This document shows positions 7,581-18,528 of a stretch of 64,000 nt of DNA, piece after piece. The DNA lies in contig NZ_PXZO01000032.1 in NCBI RefSeq assembly GCF_003013475.1, positions 41,030-105,029 of the forward strand, written 5' to 3'. Made by a program: the position numbers and the translations under genes. Numbering within the stretch: position 1 is the first letter of the stretch; each line of letters begins with the position of its first letter. The notes beneath the pieces were generated by a model. It was not told the DNA's origin and made no database searches. It saw nothing but the letters and a program-made list of their open reading frames with translations. The DNA is from Brevibacillus porteri (GTDB taxonomy: Bacteria; Bacillota; Bacilli; Brevibacillales; Brevibacillaceae).

Positions 7581-8723
7581 ATGATGCCACAATCGGTTTA
7601 CATTCACATTCCCTTTTGTACAAATAAATGCTACTACTGTGACTTCAACTCATTTGTGACGAGCAATCCGCAGCTCATTTGGGATTACTTAGACGCATTG
7701 AAAAGCGAGATGGAGCTTACTTTTAGCCAGCAACCGATCGAGCAGGTGAAAACGATTTTTGTCGGCGGAGGGACGCCTACGTTTCTCGATCATGCCCAAA
7801 TGCGCGCGTTTTTGGAAATCGTACAAAAGCAATTGGGCAAGTACTGGGCGGATGATATCGAGTTTTCAATGGAAGCGAATCCGGGAACGACAGACGTGGA
7901 AAAGCTGCGAATCATGCGTGAGCTGGGTGTCAATCGTCTGAGTTTTGGTGTGCAGTCCTTTGACGACGCGCTCTTAAAACGTTTGGGACGAATCCATGAC
8001 CAGGAAGCCGTGTACCGCAGTATCGATAATGCGAAAAAAGTAGGCTTCGACAACTTCAGCATCGACCTGATGTTTGGATTGCCGGATCAGACACTAGACA
8101 TTTTCCGCCAGACGTTGGACAAGGCGTTTGGGCTAGGTACCACCCATTTCTCCGCGTACAGTCTCAAGGTGGAGGAGAACACGCTGTTCCACACGCTCTA
8201 CCAGAAGGATCAGCTGCCACTGCCATCGGAAGAGACGGAGCTTGAGATGTACATGGTATTAATAGAAGAGATGGAGCGTCACGGGTACAAGCAGTATGAA
8301 ATCAGCAATTTTGCAAAACCGGGCTTCGAGAGCAAACATAATAAAACCTATTGGCTCAATCGTGAATATTATGGGGTGGGTGCAGGTGCCCACGGCTATG
8401 TGTGCGGCCATCGACATGTGAATGCTGGCCCGCTTGCGATTTACATGCAGAAGTGCAAGGAAGGGCTGCCGCGTGTTGAACAATTCGAGGTGCCGCGCGA
8501 GGATGCCATGGAGGAACAGATGATTTTGGGGCTGAGGTTGAGAGAAGGAGTTGACCTTTCGGCGTTTGCATCCCGTTTTGGTGCAACTGTTCATGATGTT
8601 TTTGGGACAATAATAGAAGAGGAGGTAACCAAAGGAATGCTGGAAGAACAGGATGGGTTTTTGAAGCTGACGAAACAGGGGCTTCCGCTCGGAAATGAGG
8701 TATTTGCGCGCTTTCTCCGTTAA
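7581..8723 (+). CDS. hemW: Radical SAM heme chaperone HemW
   Basis: 380 residues. The radical-SAM cluster motif is CTNKCYYC (Cys13, 17, 20) directly after YIHIPF, and FVGGGTPT follows as SAM-binding motif. The HemN-C domain lies near the end (AMEEQMILGLRLREGVDL). The first Cys of a true coproporphyrinogen oxidase N-terminal extension is absent, so this is HemW (heme transfer), not HemN. ATG 7581 has AGGAGG 8 nt upstream. It normally follows lepA in Bacilli. Confidence 0.93.
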   Translation: MMPQSVYIHIPFCTNKCYYCDFNSFVTSNPQLIWDYLDALKSEMELTFSQQPIEQVKTIFVGGGTPTFLDHAQMRAFLEIVQKQLGKYWADDIEFSMEANPGTTDVEKLRIMRELGVNRLSFGVQSFDDALLKRLGRIHDQEAVYRSIDNAKKVGFDNFSIDLMFGLPDQTLDIFRQTLDKAFGLGTTHFSAYSLKVEENTLFHTLYQKDQLPLPSEETELEMYMVLIEEMERHGYKQYEISNFAKPGFESKHNKTYWLNREYYGVGAGAHGYVCGHRHVNAGPLAIYMQKCKEGLPRVEQFEVPREDAMEEQMILGLRLREGVDLSAFASRFGATVHDVFGTIIEEEVTKGMLEEQDGFLKLTKQGLPLGNEVFARFLR

Positions 8724-8781
8724 GTACAAAGGAAACTCGCGAAAAATGAGATTTTTTGTCTCCGGAACTCGCTCAAGTTCG

Positions 8782-8810
8782 TTGACAAATCCTTCTACTA
8801 TTGATACCTT
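8782..8810 (+). promoter_or_regulatory. Candidate sigma-A promoter of the hrcA operon
   Basis: TTGACA (8782-8787), 17-bp spacer, weak -10 TACCTT (8805-8810). The CIRCE element begins 12 bp downstream, so HrcA would cover the transcription start. Confidence 0.5.
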
Positions 8811-8821
8811 AGTATATAGAT

Positions 8822-8848
8822 TTAGCACTCGATAAGCATGAGTGCTAA
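8822..8848. promoter_or_regulatory. CIRCE operator (HrcA binding site)
   Basis: TTAGCACTC (8822-8830), 9-bp spacer, GAGTGCTAA (8840-8848): a perfect match to the consensus. It places hrcA-grpE-dnaK under HrcA repression. Confidence 0.97.
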
Positions 8849-8875
8849 CAATCCAACAGGAGGCGAGCGACATCC

Positions 8876-9901
8876 ATGTTATCAGATCGTCAACAAATGA
8901 TTTTAAACGCGATTGTCGATAATTACATTCATTCTGCCGAACCTGTTGGCTCCCGAACCATTTCCAAACGGGACGACATCGGATTCTCTTCGGCAACGAT
9001 ACGCAACGAGATGTCTGACTTGGAGGAGCTGGGATACTTAGAACAGCCCCACACATCGGCGGGACGTGTGCCTTCTACAAAAGGATACCGCTTCTACGTC
9101 GATAACTTGATTCAGCCTCATCTTTTGGAGGAAGCTGAATTGGGTAAACTAAAGCAGTTGTTTGCCGAACGTATTCTCCATTCTGAACAAGTGGTAGAGT
9201 ACACTGCCCAGATTCTCTCTCAGCTGACAAACTACACGGCGATTGTCTTGGGTCCAGAGATTTTTGAGCATCGGTTAAAACATATTCAAATCGTTCCTTT
9301 GAATGAAACACAGGCTGTGGCGATTGTGGTGACGCATACCGGACGAGTGGAGAACAAGCTGATCGATCTTCCAGAAGGCATTGGTGCCGGGGAAATCGAG
9401 AGACTCGTCAATCTGTTGAATGGAAAGCTGACCGATGTACCACTATGGCAGCTGCGGCAACGTCTTTATCAAGAGATTTCGGGTGAAATGCAACGTCATA
9501 CGGAGCAGTATGAAGAAATTCTTCAGTTCCTCAACAACTCGCTGACACAAGAAGAAGAACGAGTATACTTACGCGGTGCGACCAAGATCTTGAACCAGCC
9601 GGAATTCCGAGACGTGGATAAAGTCAAGGATATTCTGGAGCTATTGGAGCAGCACGATCAATTGCTGAATGTGATCGGCATGCAGGGTGATGGTTTAACG
9701 GTACGCATCGGACAGGAAAACCAGCTAGACGCGATTAAGCAATGCAGTATTATTACCACTTCTTATTCGCTTGGAGGCAAGCCGGTGGGAATGGTAGGGA
9801 TACTTGGTCCGACGCGAATGGAATACGGCAAGGTCATTACAGTGCTCAACCATTTGGCGGAAGGCCTATCGCGCATGCTGACTTCGCAGTTTGAGAAATA
9901 A
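8876..9901 (+). CDS. hrcA: Heat-inducible transcription repressor HrcA
   Basis: 341 residues. The N-terminal winged helix reads RQQMILNAIVDNYIHSAEPV and SSATIRNEMSDLEELGYLEQ, followed by the strongly conserved HTSAGRVPSTKGYRFYVD; the rest is the GAF-like dimerisation/inserted domain. It binds the CIRCE element just upstream of its own gene, and its activity is set by the GroE system. Start ATG 8876 follows ACAGGAGG. First gene of the heat-shock operon. Confidence 0.97.
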   Translation: MLSDRQQMILNAIVDNYIHSAEPVGSRTISKRDDIGFSSATIRNEMSDLEELGYLEQPHTSAGRVPSTKGYRFYVDNLIQPHLLEEAELGKLKQLFAERILHSEQVVEYTAQILSQLTNYTAIVLGPEIFEHRLKHIQIVPLNETQAVAIVVTHTGRVENKLIDLPEGIGAGEIERLVNLLNGKLTDVPLWQLRQRLYQEISGEMQRHTEQYEEILQFLNNSLTQEEERVYLRGATKILNQPEFRDVDKVKDILELLEQHDQLLNVIGMQGDGLTVRIGQENQLDAIKQCSIITTSYSLGGKPVGMVGILGPTRMEYGKVITVLNHLAEGLSRMLTSQFEK

Positions 9902-9959
9902 ATGGAGTGAATGGCTAAACAGTCTTTTGACTGGGAAAGGCCGCCAGGAGGTAGTGACG

Positions 9960-10502
9960 TTGAGCGAGGAAAAAGTAACGCAAGACCCGACTCTCGAAGA
10001 AGAACAAGTAGCAGAGGATGCAGACCAAACGACTGCAACCGAAATGAACGGGGAGCAGGAAGCTGCTCACTGGAAGGCTCAGGCCGAAGAGCATCAAAAC
10101 CGCATGCTGCGCGCCATGGCCGATATGGATAACCTTCGCCGCCGTGTTCGCAAAGAGCAGGAAGATCTGGCTAAATACGCTTCTCTTAAAATCGTGGAAG
10201 AGCTTCTGCCAGTTCTCGATAACTTCGAGCGAGCACTTGCCGCTGACAAGGATTCCATGACGGTAGACTCCCTCTTGGAGGGCGTAAACATGGTATATCG
10301 TCAGATGGTCCAAGTTTTCGATAAAGAAGGCTTGGCCGCAATCGAGGCTCAAGGAAAACCATTTGACCCTCACATCCACCAGGCGGTTATGCAAACACAA
10401 GACCCTGAGTTTGAATCAGGTGTTGTGGTAGCCGAGCTGCAAAAAGGATATATGTTCAAAGACCGCGTCGTTCGTCCGGCGATGGTTCAAGTGAACGAGT
10501 AA
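9960..10502 (+). CDS. grpE: Nucleotide exchange factor GrpE
   Basis: 180 residues. Acidic N-terminus, a coiled-coil (HWKAQAEEHQNRMLRAMADM followed by DNLRRRVRKEQEDL) and the beta-domain with PFDPHIHQAVM and LQKGYMFKDRVVRPAMVQV. It releases ADP from DnaK. TTG 9960 is chosen because AGGAGG (9946-9951) is 8 nt upstream; an in-frame start at 9891 would run through hrcA's end without a ribosome site. Confidence 0.96.
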   Translation: MSEEKVTQDPTLEEEQVAEDADQTTATEMNGEQEAAHWKAQAEEHQNRMLRAMADMDNLRRRVRKEQEDLAKYASLKIVEELLPVLDNFERALAADKDSMTVDSLLEGVNMVYRQMVQVFDKEGLAAIEAQGKPFDPHIHQAVMQTQDPEFESGVVVAELQKGYMFKDRVVRPAMVQVNE

Positions 10503-10526
10503 TCTCAAAAAACGTAAATTCACTAG

Positions 10527-12380
<1,854 letters not shown>

Positions 12381-12392
12381 CACGCTGGAACT

Positions 12393-12420
12393 GTGAGGGG
12401 AGAGATTTCTTCCCTCACTT
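12393..12420 (+). terminator. Hairpin after dnaK (first)
   Basis: GTGAGGG (12393-12399) pairs with CCCTCAC (12412-12418), but only TT follows. It may pause or stabilise the 3' end rather than terminate. Confidence 0.45.
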
Positions 12421-12438
12421 CCCACGATGTGACCCATG

Positions 12439-12477
12439 AAAGTCAAAGTCACGGAATGCTGACTTTGACTTTTTTTC
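12439..12477 (+). terminator. Strong terminator between dnaK and dnaJ
   Basis: AAAGTCAAAGTCA (12439-12451) pairs perfectly with TGACTTTGACTTT (12460-12472), an 8-nt loop and a T-run. dnaJ is therefore expected to be transcribed at a lower level by read-through or from its own promoter (a possible -10 TATGAT at 12493-12498). Confidence 0.85.
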
Positions 12478-12530
12478 AAGTCTGTCACATGCTATGATAA
12501 CAGTTGACTGTCATGGGAGTGATGTAGGAG

Positions 12531-13658
12531 ATGAAACGTGATTTATACGAGGTTCTAGGCGTTGCCAAGGACGCGGACGCTGATGAAATTAAAAAAGCGT
12601 ATCGCAAGCTGGCTCGCCAGTACCATCCGGATGTAAATAAAGAGGCTGACGCGGAAGAAAAGTTCAAAGAAGTAAAGGATGCGTATGACATCCTGTCCGA
12701 GCCACAAAAGCGTGCGCAGTATGACCGTTTTGGTCACCAAGACCCGAATCAGGGCTTCGGTGGCGGAGGTTTTGATGGATCAGGCATGGGCGGCTTCGGA
12801 GATATTTTTGATATGTTCTTCGGTGGTGGCGGCAGACGTTCGAATCCAAATGCACCACGCAAAGGATCTGATCTGCAATTTGGCCTCAGCATTGACTTTA
12901 TCGACGCGATTTTTGGAAAAGAAACCGACGTGGAAATTCCAAAAGAAGCAGAATGCGATACATGCCTTGGTTCTGGCGCGAAGCCTGGTTCCGGTGTAGA
13001 TACATGTAAGACTTGTAGCGGAACTGGACAACAAGAAGTGGTGGCGAACACGCCATTCGGCCGAATCGTCAATAGCCGTGTTTGCTCGACTTGCGAAGGA
13101 AAAGGGAAAGTCGTCAAAGAAAAATGTTCAACTTGCCGTGGCAATGGACGTGTCAAGGTACGCCGCAAAATTCATCTCAACATCCCAGCAGGTGTGGACG
13201 ATGGAGCACAATTGCGCGTAACAGGCGAGGGAGAACCGGGCGCAAACGGTGGACCTCCTGGAGATTTGTACGTCGTATTGCGTGTGAAGAGTCATGAGTT
13301 TTTTGAGCGTGAAGGAAATGATATTTACTGTGAGGTTCCGCTTACTTACGCACAGGCAGCACTTGGAGATGAGATCGAAGTGCCGACTGTCGATGGTCGC
13401 GTGAAGTTGAAGATCCCGGCGGGTACCCAAACAGAAACATTCTTCCGCTTGCGTGGTAAAGGTGTTCCGCATTTGCGTGGAAACGGCCGTGGTGATCAGC
13501 ATGTGAAAGTGCGCGTCATTACACCGACCAAGCTAAGCGATAAACAAAAGGAATTGTTGCGTGAGCTCGCCGAACTGTCTGGAGAAAAGCCAGGGCAGCA
13601 TGGGGGAGAAGACGAAAGCTTTTTCGAAAAAATGAAACGGGCATTCCGCGGCGAGTAA
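12531..13658 (+). CDS. dnaJ: Chaperone DnaJ (Hsp40)
   Basis: 375 residues: J domain with the HPD motif at 32-34, Gly/Phe-rich linker ([20 protein letters not shown]), a zinc-finger region with four CxxCxGxG repeats ([32 protein letters not shown]), and the C-terminal substrate-binding domains. It stimulates DnaK ATPase. It is separated from dnaK by strong hairpins. Confidence 0.98.
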   Translation: MKRDLYEVLGVAKDADADEIKKAYRKLARQYHPDVNKEADAEEKFKEVKDAYDILSEPQKRAQYDRFGHQDPNQGFGGGGFDGSGMGGFGDIFDMFFGGGGRRSNPNAPRKGSDLQFGLSIDFIDAIFGKETDVEIPKEAECDTCLGSGAKPGSGVDTCKTCSGTGQQEVVANTPFGRIVNSRVCSTCEGKGKVVKEKCSTCRGNGRVKVRRKIHLNIPAGVDDGAQLRVTGEGEPGANGGPPGDLYVVLRVKSHEFFEREGNDIYCEVPLTYAQAALGDEIEVPTVDGRVKLKIPAGTQTETFFRLRGKGVPHLRGNGRGDQHVKVRVITPTKLSDKQKELLRELAELSGEKPGQHGGEDESFFEKMKRAFRGE

Positions 13659-13672
13659 TCCGTCGCGGTTTT
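13646..13672 (+). terminator. Possible terminator over the dnaJ stop codon
   Basis: CCGCGGCG (13646-13653) with CGTCGCGG (13661-13668), one wobble pair, loop containing the dnaJ TAA, then TTTT. Short T-run; may be partial. Confidence 0.5.
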
Positions 13673-13757
13673 GTCCGCTTTCTGCCTAAAGTTTCATGTA
13701 GCGAAGTCGATTAAATGAAAAGCCCGATTGGGAGCTTATGTGGGGAGTGGTAGATTC

Positions 13758-14699
13758 GTGAAATGGTCAGAAATCAGTATCCATACTACAGCGGAGGCTA
13801 CGGAGGCGGTGTCGAGCCTCTTGTATGAATTGGGTGCCAATGGTGTCGTAATTGAAGACCCGGAGGTGCTTTATCGTGAGTGGGATACCCCCTTTGGCGA
13901 AATCTACCAGCTTTCTCCTGATGATTTTCCAGCCGAGGGCGTATTCGTTAAAGCATACCTGCCGGTTGACAGCAGCGAGCTGCTTGATGTAGTAGAAGAG
14001 CTGAAAGAGCAATTGGCGCAGTTGATCGAGTATGGTCTGGATATCGGCAAGGCATCGATTGCTGTAAACGATGTCCACGAAGATGAATGGGCCCACGCCT
14101 GGAAAAAATATTACAAACCGGTTCATGTGTCTGATCGCATGACCATCAAGCCAGTATGGGAAGAGTACGAACCGAAGAATTCCGATGAGATTATTATCGA
14201 GATGGACCCAGGCATGGCATTTGGAACAGGTACACATCCGACGACCATCCTTTGTCTGCGTGCACTCGAGAAGTACATGGCAAAAGGCGATCAGGTGTAT
14301 GATGTTGGGACAGGCACAGCTATTTTGAGTATTGCTGCTATCAAGCTCGGAGCAAAAGATGTGCTGGCGATGGACTTGGATGAAGTAGCCGTACGCTCTG
14401 CACAGGCCAATACCGAACTGAATGGTGTGCATGAGCATATCAACGTGAGACAAAACAACTTGCTCGACGGCATCGAGGAGCAGGTGGAAGTGGTCGTGGC
14501 TAACATTTTGGCAGAAGTCATCGTGCGTTTCACCGACGATGTATTCCGCGTGTTGAAGCCAGGTGGTACCTTTATCTCTTCAGGTATTATTGCTGCACGT
14601 GAAGCGGATGTAAAAGCGGCGTTGGCGGCTTCAGGTCTTGAGGTCGTGGAAACCATTTTCATCGATGACTGGGTAGCAATTGTAGCAAAAAAACGATAG
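13758..14699 (+). CDS. prmA: Ribosomal protein L11 methyltransferase
   Basis: 313 residues. N-terminal recognition domain (KWSEISIHTTAEATEAVSSL), linker with WAHAWKKYYKPVHV and MDPGMAFGTGTHPTT, SAM motif I VYDVGTGTAILSIAA, and catalytic-site signature VVANILAEVI. It trimethylates L11. GTG 13758 is chosen because GGGGAG is just upstream and the Bacillus homologue starts MKWSE. Gene order dnaJ-prmA-rsmE is conserved in Bacilli. Confidence 0.95.
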   Translation: MKWSEISIHTTAEATEAVSSLLYELGANGVVIEDPEVLYREWDTPFGEIYQLSPDDFPAEGVFVKAYLPVDSSELLDVVEELKEQLAQLIEYGLDIGKASIAVNDVHEDEWAHAWKKYYKPVHVSDRMTIKPVWEEYEPKNSDEIIIEMDPGMAFGTGTHPTTILCLRALEKYMAKGDQVYDVGTGTAILSIAAIKLGAKDVLAMDLDEVAVRSAQANTELNGVHEHINVRQNNLLDGIEEQVEVVVANILAEVIVRFTDDVFRVLKPGGTFISSGIIAAREADVKAALAASGLEVVETIFIDDWVAIVAKKR

Positions 14700-14717
14700 A
14701 ATAGTGGGGTTGGCGAG

Positions 14718-15476
14718 ATGCAACGATATTTTGTCGAGCCACATTCCTTTAGTGAGAATGAGCTAACGATTGTCGGAGACGATGTACACCATATCGTAAA
14801 TGTAATGCGTGCTCGGGAAGGCGAAGAAATCATCGTTTCTGATGGAGCGGGCAGGTCTGCACGGGCCAAACTTGTCTACCTTTCTGCCAAGGAAGTGCGG
14901 GCAGAAGTAATGGAAATGCTTCAAGAAGAACGAGAACTGCCGATCCGGATCACAATTGGTCAGGGGCTTCCAAAAGGCGAGAAGCTGGAGTGGATTTTGC
15001 AAAAGGGGACGGAACTTGGGGCGTACTCTTTTTTCCCGTTTTCTTCTGAGCGAACCATCGTAAAGCTGGATGCCAAAAAAGAAGCAAAAAAACTGGAGCG
15101 TTGGCGCAAGATTGTCAAAGAGGCTGCTGAACAGTCTCATCGCACTGTTTTGCCAGAGCTTTTATCTCCTGTTTCATTTCGTGAGATACTTCAAGCTGGC
15201 CAGTCTTATACGCATTGCGCCATTGCCTATGAAAAAGAAGGCAGTACGACGATTCATCAAGTGCTAGAAGAGATGACTGTGGACGATTCACTTCTCGTCC
15301 TCGTTGGACCGGAGGGAGGCTTCTCTCCTGAGGAAGTGGCACAAGCAGAGAGCAAAGGGTTCCTGACAGTTTCTCTCGGCCCGCGCATTTTGCGCACGGA
15401 AACGGCAAGCCAGTACGTTTTGGCCTGCGCTTCCTATCAGTTTGAACGAAAGGCTTCATCACTTCGCAAAGGATGA
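14718..15476 (+). CDS. rsmE: 16S rRNA (uracil(1498)-N(3))-methyltransferase
   Basis: 252 residues of the SPOUT superfamily: N-terminal PUA-like RNA-binding part (MQRYFVEPHSFSENELTIVG), and the C-terminal trefoil-knot SAM site LLVLVGPEGGFSPEEV with LGPRILRTETA. Starts 18 bp after prmA. Confidence 0.95.
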   Translation: MQRYFVEPHSFSENELTIVGDDVHHIVNVMRAREGEEIIVSDGAGRSARAKLVYLSAKEVRAEVMEMLQEERELPIRITIGQGLPKGEKLEWILQKGTELGAYSFFPFSSERTIVKLDAKKEAKKLERWRKIVKEAAEQSHRTVLPELLSPVSFREILQAGQSYTHCAIAYEKEGSTTIHQVLEEMTVDDSLLVLVGPEGGFSPEEVAQAESKGFLTVSLGPRILRTETASQYVLACASYQFERKASSLRKG

Positions 15477-15484
15477 GCAGGAAT

Positions 15485-15522
15485 CAAACGGTTATGACCG
15501 TTTGGTTGACCGCAAGCGGTCA
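15485..15522. other. Two adjacent short inverted repeats
   Basis: CAAACGGT (15485-15492)-TATG-ACCGTTTG (15497-15504), then TGACCGC (15507-15513)-AA-GCGGTCA (15516-15522). Neither is followed by a T-run, so a terminator is unlikely. They share the ACCG/CGGT core and lie in the leader of mtaB, where they could act as an operator pair or mRNA structure. Confidence 0.5.
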
Positions 15523-15577
15523 CATCCACTTTTATGAAAAACATCGAGACGTTTTTCACGGAAAAGGAGGAATGGCA

Positions 15578-16936
15578 ATGTCTACCGTTGCTTTTCATAC
15601 ATTGGGCTGCAAAGTAAACAGCTATGAAACAGAGGCCATCTGGCAATTGTTCAAGGCAGACGGCTACGAGAGAGTCGACTTTGAACAAGATGATGCAGAT
15701 GTTTACGTCATTAATACTTGTACCGTGACGAACACGGGAGATAAGAAGAGTCGCCAAGTGATTCGTCGTGCGATTCGTCGTAATCCTGAGGCGATCGTAG
15801 CCGTAACTGGCTGCTATGCGCAAACCTCTCCAAGTGAGATTGCGCAAATTCCCGGTGTGGATATCGTAGTAGGTACACAAGGGCGCGAGAAGCTGATCGA
15901 GTACGTGGATCAAATTCGTACAGAGCGCCAGCCGATCAATGCAGTTGGCAACATCATGAAAGCCCGCGAATTCGAAGAGCTGGATGTTCCTAACTTTACG
16001 GATCGCACACGTGCTTCCCTCAAGATTCAAGAGGGCTGCAACAACTTTTGTACGTTTTGTATTATTCCTTGGGCGCGCGGTCTGATGCGTTCCCGCAAAC
16101 CGGAAAGCGTCGTCGAACAGGCCCAAAAGCTGGTGGAAGCGGGCTATCTGGAAATCGTTTTGACTGGGATTCATACGGGTGGATACGGCGAGGATTTGGA
16201 AGACTACAATTTGGCCAAGCTGTTGCTTGACCTTCATCAAGTAGAAGGCCTCAAGCGCATCCGTATCAGTTCGATCGAGGCGAGCCAAATCACCGATGAA
16301 GTGATCGAGGTCATCAACAATTCCGATCGTGTCGTGCGCCATCTGCATGTACCGCTGCAAGCGGGCGATGACGAAGTGTTGAAACGCATGCGCCGCAAGT
16401 ATACGACGGCTGAGTTTTACGAAAGAATGGTCAAAGTACGCGAAGCATTGCCAGGAGCAGCGATTACAACAGACGTCATCGTAGGCTTCCCGGGTGAGTC
16501 CGAAGAGCAATTCTGGAACGGATACGAGTTTATGAAGAAAATCGGTTTTGCCGAGATGCACGTATTCCCGTACTCCATGCGTACAGGTACACCAGCAGCG
16601 CGTATGACGGATCAAATTCCTGAAGAGAAAAAGAACGAGCGTGTAGCGAAGCTTCTGGAGCTTAATCAGGAATTGACCTTGGCATACTCCAAGAAATTCG
16701 TAGGGGATGTACTGGAAGTTATTCCGGAGCGTCCATTTAAAGAAGCACCTGATAGTGGTCTTCTGATGGGCTATTCGGACAACTACCTGAACGTCGTCTT
16801 CCCTGGCGATGAGAGCATGATCGGCAAGATTTGCAAGGTCAGACTGGATGAACCAGGCTCGGAATACTGCAAAGGGACTTTTGTCCGCGTAGTGGAAACA
16901 GAGGCGCTGCCTTACCTGAAGGAGCGAGCTATATGA
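15578..16936 (+). CDS. mtaB: tRNA (ms2t6A37) methylthiotransferase MtaB
   Basis: 452 residues. UPF0004 domain with Cys11 in HTLGCKVNSYETEA, Cys in VINTCTVT and VTGCYAQ (auxiliary cluster), radical-SAM motif CNNFCTFCIIPWARG, and C-terminal TRAM domain (GLLMGYSDNYLNVVFPGDES). Converts t6A37 to ms2t6A in ANN-decoding tRNAs. ATG 15578 is 7 nt after AAGGAGG; an ATG at 15572 is too close. Confidence 0.95.
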   Translation: MSTVAFHTLGCKVNSYETEAIWQLFKADGYERVDFEQDDADVYVINTCTVTNTGDKKSRQVIRRAIRRNPEAIVAVTGCYAQTSPSEIAQIPGVDIVVGTQGREKLIEYVDQIRTERQPINAVGNIMKAREFEELDVPNFTDRTRASLKIQEGCNNFCTFCIIPWARGLMRSRKPESVVEQAQKLVEAGYLEIVLTGIHTGGYGEDLEDYNLAKLLLDLHQVEGLKRIRISSIEASQITDEVIEVINNSDRVVRHLHVPLQAGDDEVLKRMRRKYTTAEFYERMVKVREALPGAAITTDVIVGFPGESEEQFWNGYEFMKKIGFAEMHVFPYSMRTGTPAARMTDQIPEEKKNERVAKLLELNQELTLAYSKKFVGDVLEVIPERPFKEAPDSGLLMGYSDNYLNVVFPGDESMIGKICKVRLDEPGSEYCKGTFVRVVETEALPYLKERAI

Positions 16937-17361
16937 GGGAGATATCGGCAGGAGGCGTTGTATACCAGAAGCAAGACACAGAGTACATGCTCCTATTGAT
17001 TGAAGACCGCTATGGCAAAGTAACACTCGCAAAAGGGAAGCAGGAGATGGGCGAGACCATCGAAGAAACGGCTCTGCGCGAAGTTTTGGAAGAAACAGGC
17101 GTAGCAGGACGATTGGGGTCCAAGCTCGACATGATCACCTACGTGTATACGCATCCGGTGACGGGCGAATCCATCGACAAAGAAGTCCATTATTATTTAG
17201 TAGAAGCTTACAACACAGAAATCACCGTACAGCTAGAAGAAATCAATGATGTTCATTGGCATTCAGCTAAGGAAGCTTGGGATTTGCAACTGCAACGAGG
17301 ATACCGTAACAATGACAGCATTTTTCGCCTTGCATTCGAACAATTAGGGATAGAGGTGTAG
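16933..17361 (+). CDS. Nudix hydrolase
   Basis: 142 residues with a complete Nudix box: [20 protein letters not shown] followed by TGV (Gx5Ex7REUxEExGU). The ATG overlaps the mtaB stop by 4 bp (ATGA), so the two are translationally coupled. Substrate cannot be told from sequence; size and ISAGGVVYQ start resemble Ap4A/(d)NTP-cleaving house-cleaning enzymes. Confidence 0.93.
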   Translation: MREISAGGVVYQKQDTEYMLLLIEDRYGKVTLAKGKQEMGETIEETALREVLEETGVAGRLGSKLDMITYVYTHPVTGESIDKEVHYYLVEAYNTEITVQLEEINDVHWHSAKEAWDLQLQRGYRNNDSIFRLAFEQLGIEV

Positions 17362-17365
17362 TTCT

Positions 17366-18031
17366 ATGAACATGAACAAATATATCGACCACACGCTGTT
17401 GAAGCCTGATGCTACACAAGAGATGATTGACAAGCTGTGCCAAGAAGCAAGAGAGCACGATTTCATGTCTGTATGCGTAAACCCTTACTGGGTAAAACGC
17501 TCTGCTGAACTCCTGGCAGGCTCTGATGTAAAAGTGTGCACGGTTATCGGATTCCCTCTGGGAGCGAGCACGATCGAGTCCAAAGCAGCCGAAACCCGCG
17601 ATGCGATTGCAAACGGAGCGACTGAGGTAGATATGGTACTGAACGTAGGTGCCCTGAAATCCGGCGACCTGGAAACTGTCAAAAAAGACATCGTTGCTGT
17701 GAAGCAAGCTGCTGGCGATATTCTCTTGAAAGTGATTCTGGAGACTTGCCTCTTGACCGAAGAAGAAAAAGTAGTTGCGTGCAAGCTCTCCGTAGAGGCT
17801 GGTGCTGATTACGTAAAAACCTCCACAGGATTTTCAACAGGTGGAGCAACGGTTGAAGATATCGCCCTGATGCGTAAAACCGTAGGACCAAATGTAGGTG
17901 TAAAAGCGTCTGGTGGCGTTCGTGACGGCGAAGCAGCGGTTGCGATGATCGAAGCAGGCGCGAGTCGTGTCGGTACAAGCTCCGGTGTTTCCATTGTAAC
18001 TGGAGCAAAAACAACAGGCAGCGGATACTAA
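17366..18031 (+). CDS. deoC: Deoxyribose-phosphate aldolase
   Basis: 221 residues, class I aldolase TIM barrel. Schiff-base lysine in [15 protein letters not shown]; phosphate-binding [11 protein letters not shown]; proton-relay lysine in [11 protein letters not shown]. It splits 2-deoxyribose-5-phosphate into glyceraldehyde-3-phosphate and acetaldehyde. ATG 17366 follows GAGGTG by 7 nt, 4 bp after the nudix gene. A strong terminator follows. Confidence 0.96.
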   Translation: MNMNKYIDHTLLKPDATQEMIDKLCQEAREHDFMSVCVNPYWVKRSAELLAGSDVKVCTVIGFPLGASTIESKAAETRDAIANGATEVDMVLNVGALKSGDLETVKKDIVAVKQAAGDILLKVILETCLLTEEEKVVACKLSVEAGADYVKTSTGFSTGGATVEDIALMRKTVGPNVGVKASGGVRDGEAAVAMIEAGASRVGTSSGVSIVTGAKTTGSGY

Positions 18032-18040
18032 TACGAAAGA

Positions 18041-18072
18041 AAAGCCTGGCCGAGGAAAGGCCGGGCTTTTTC
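18041..18072 (+). terminator. Terminator after deoC
   Basis: AAAGCCTGGCC (18041-18051) with GGCCGGGCTTT (18059-18069), one wobble, then Ts. It ends the rsmE-mtaB-nudix-deoC stretch. Confidence 0.9.
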
Positions 18073-18132
18073 CGTCCTGCATGCTGATGTTCCTATAGAG
18101 AGAGGATAGGGAGCGGGGAGGAGATTAGCAAA

Positions 18133-18528
18133 ATGAAATTTGTTAAAGGAATCGTCATCCTGTTGGCTTTTTATGGAGTAGGCGTAGCTGCGAGCAAATG
18201 GCTGCATATTCCCCTGCCCGGTAACTTGGTGGGAATGCTGCTGTTAACTCTGGGACTTTGTATGGGATGGATACGAATGGATTGGGTGGAACAAGCGGGT
18301 ACTTTTCTAATCCGACACATGTTGCTCTTTTTCGTACCGATCATCGTCGGAGTTGCTTCCTATTTAAACGTATTCACGCAAAATCCATTGCCAATTATAC
18401 TATCGATGGTACTCGGTCCATTGTTAGTCATGCTTGTGACGGGTGTGGTCGTGCAATGGTATTTGAAGCATCATAAACAAAAATCAGAATCGTCCTCGCA
18501 GCAAGAGAGGAGGACTCTGGATGCTTAG
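18133..18528 (+). CDS. CidA/LrgA family holin-like protein
   Basis: 131 residues, four membrane segments (GIVILLAFYGVGVAASKWL; LPGNLVGMLLLTLGLCMGW; TFLIRHMLLFFVPIIVGVAS; LPIILSMVLGPLLVMLVTGV), with LPGNLVGM and the LLFFVPI signature of LrgA/CidA (UPF0299) proteins. Forms a pair with the downstream LrgB-like gene; in Bacillus/Staphylococcus such pairs act in pyruvate/overflow metabolite transport and control of lysis. GGGGAGGAG precedes the ATG. Confidence 0.88.
   Translation: MKFVKGIVILLAFYGVGVAASKWLHIPLPGNLVGMLLLTLGLCMGWIRMDWVEQAGTFLIRHMLLFFVPIIVGVASYLNVFTQNPLPIILSMVLGPLLVMLVTGVVVQWYLKHHKQKSESSSQQERRTLDA

Noticed and set aside
8259..9056. Antisense 265-codon frame spanning the hemW end, CIRCE and hrcA start
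   Set aside because: Would read through the CIRCE operator and two real genes; composition not protein-like.
15437..17032. 531-codon open frame antisense to mtaB
   Set aside because: It lies wholly opposite a clear mtaB gene, has no ribosome site and an amino-acid composition (Cys/His/Arg-rich) typical of a shadow frame.
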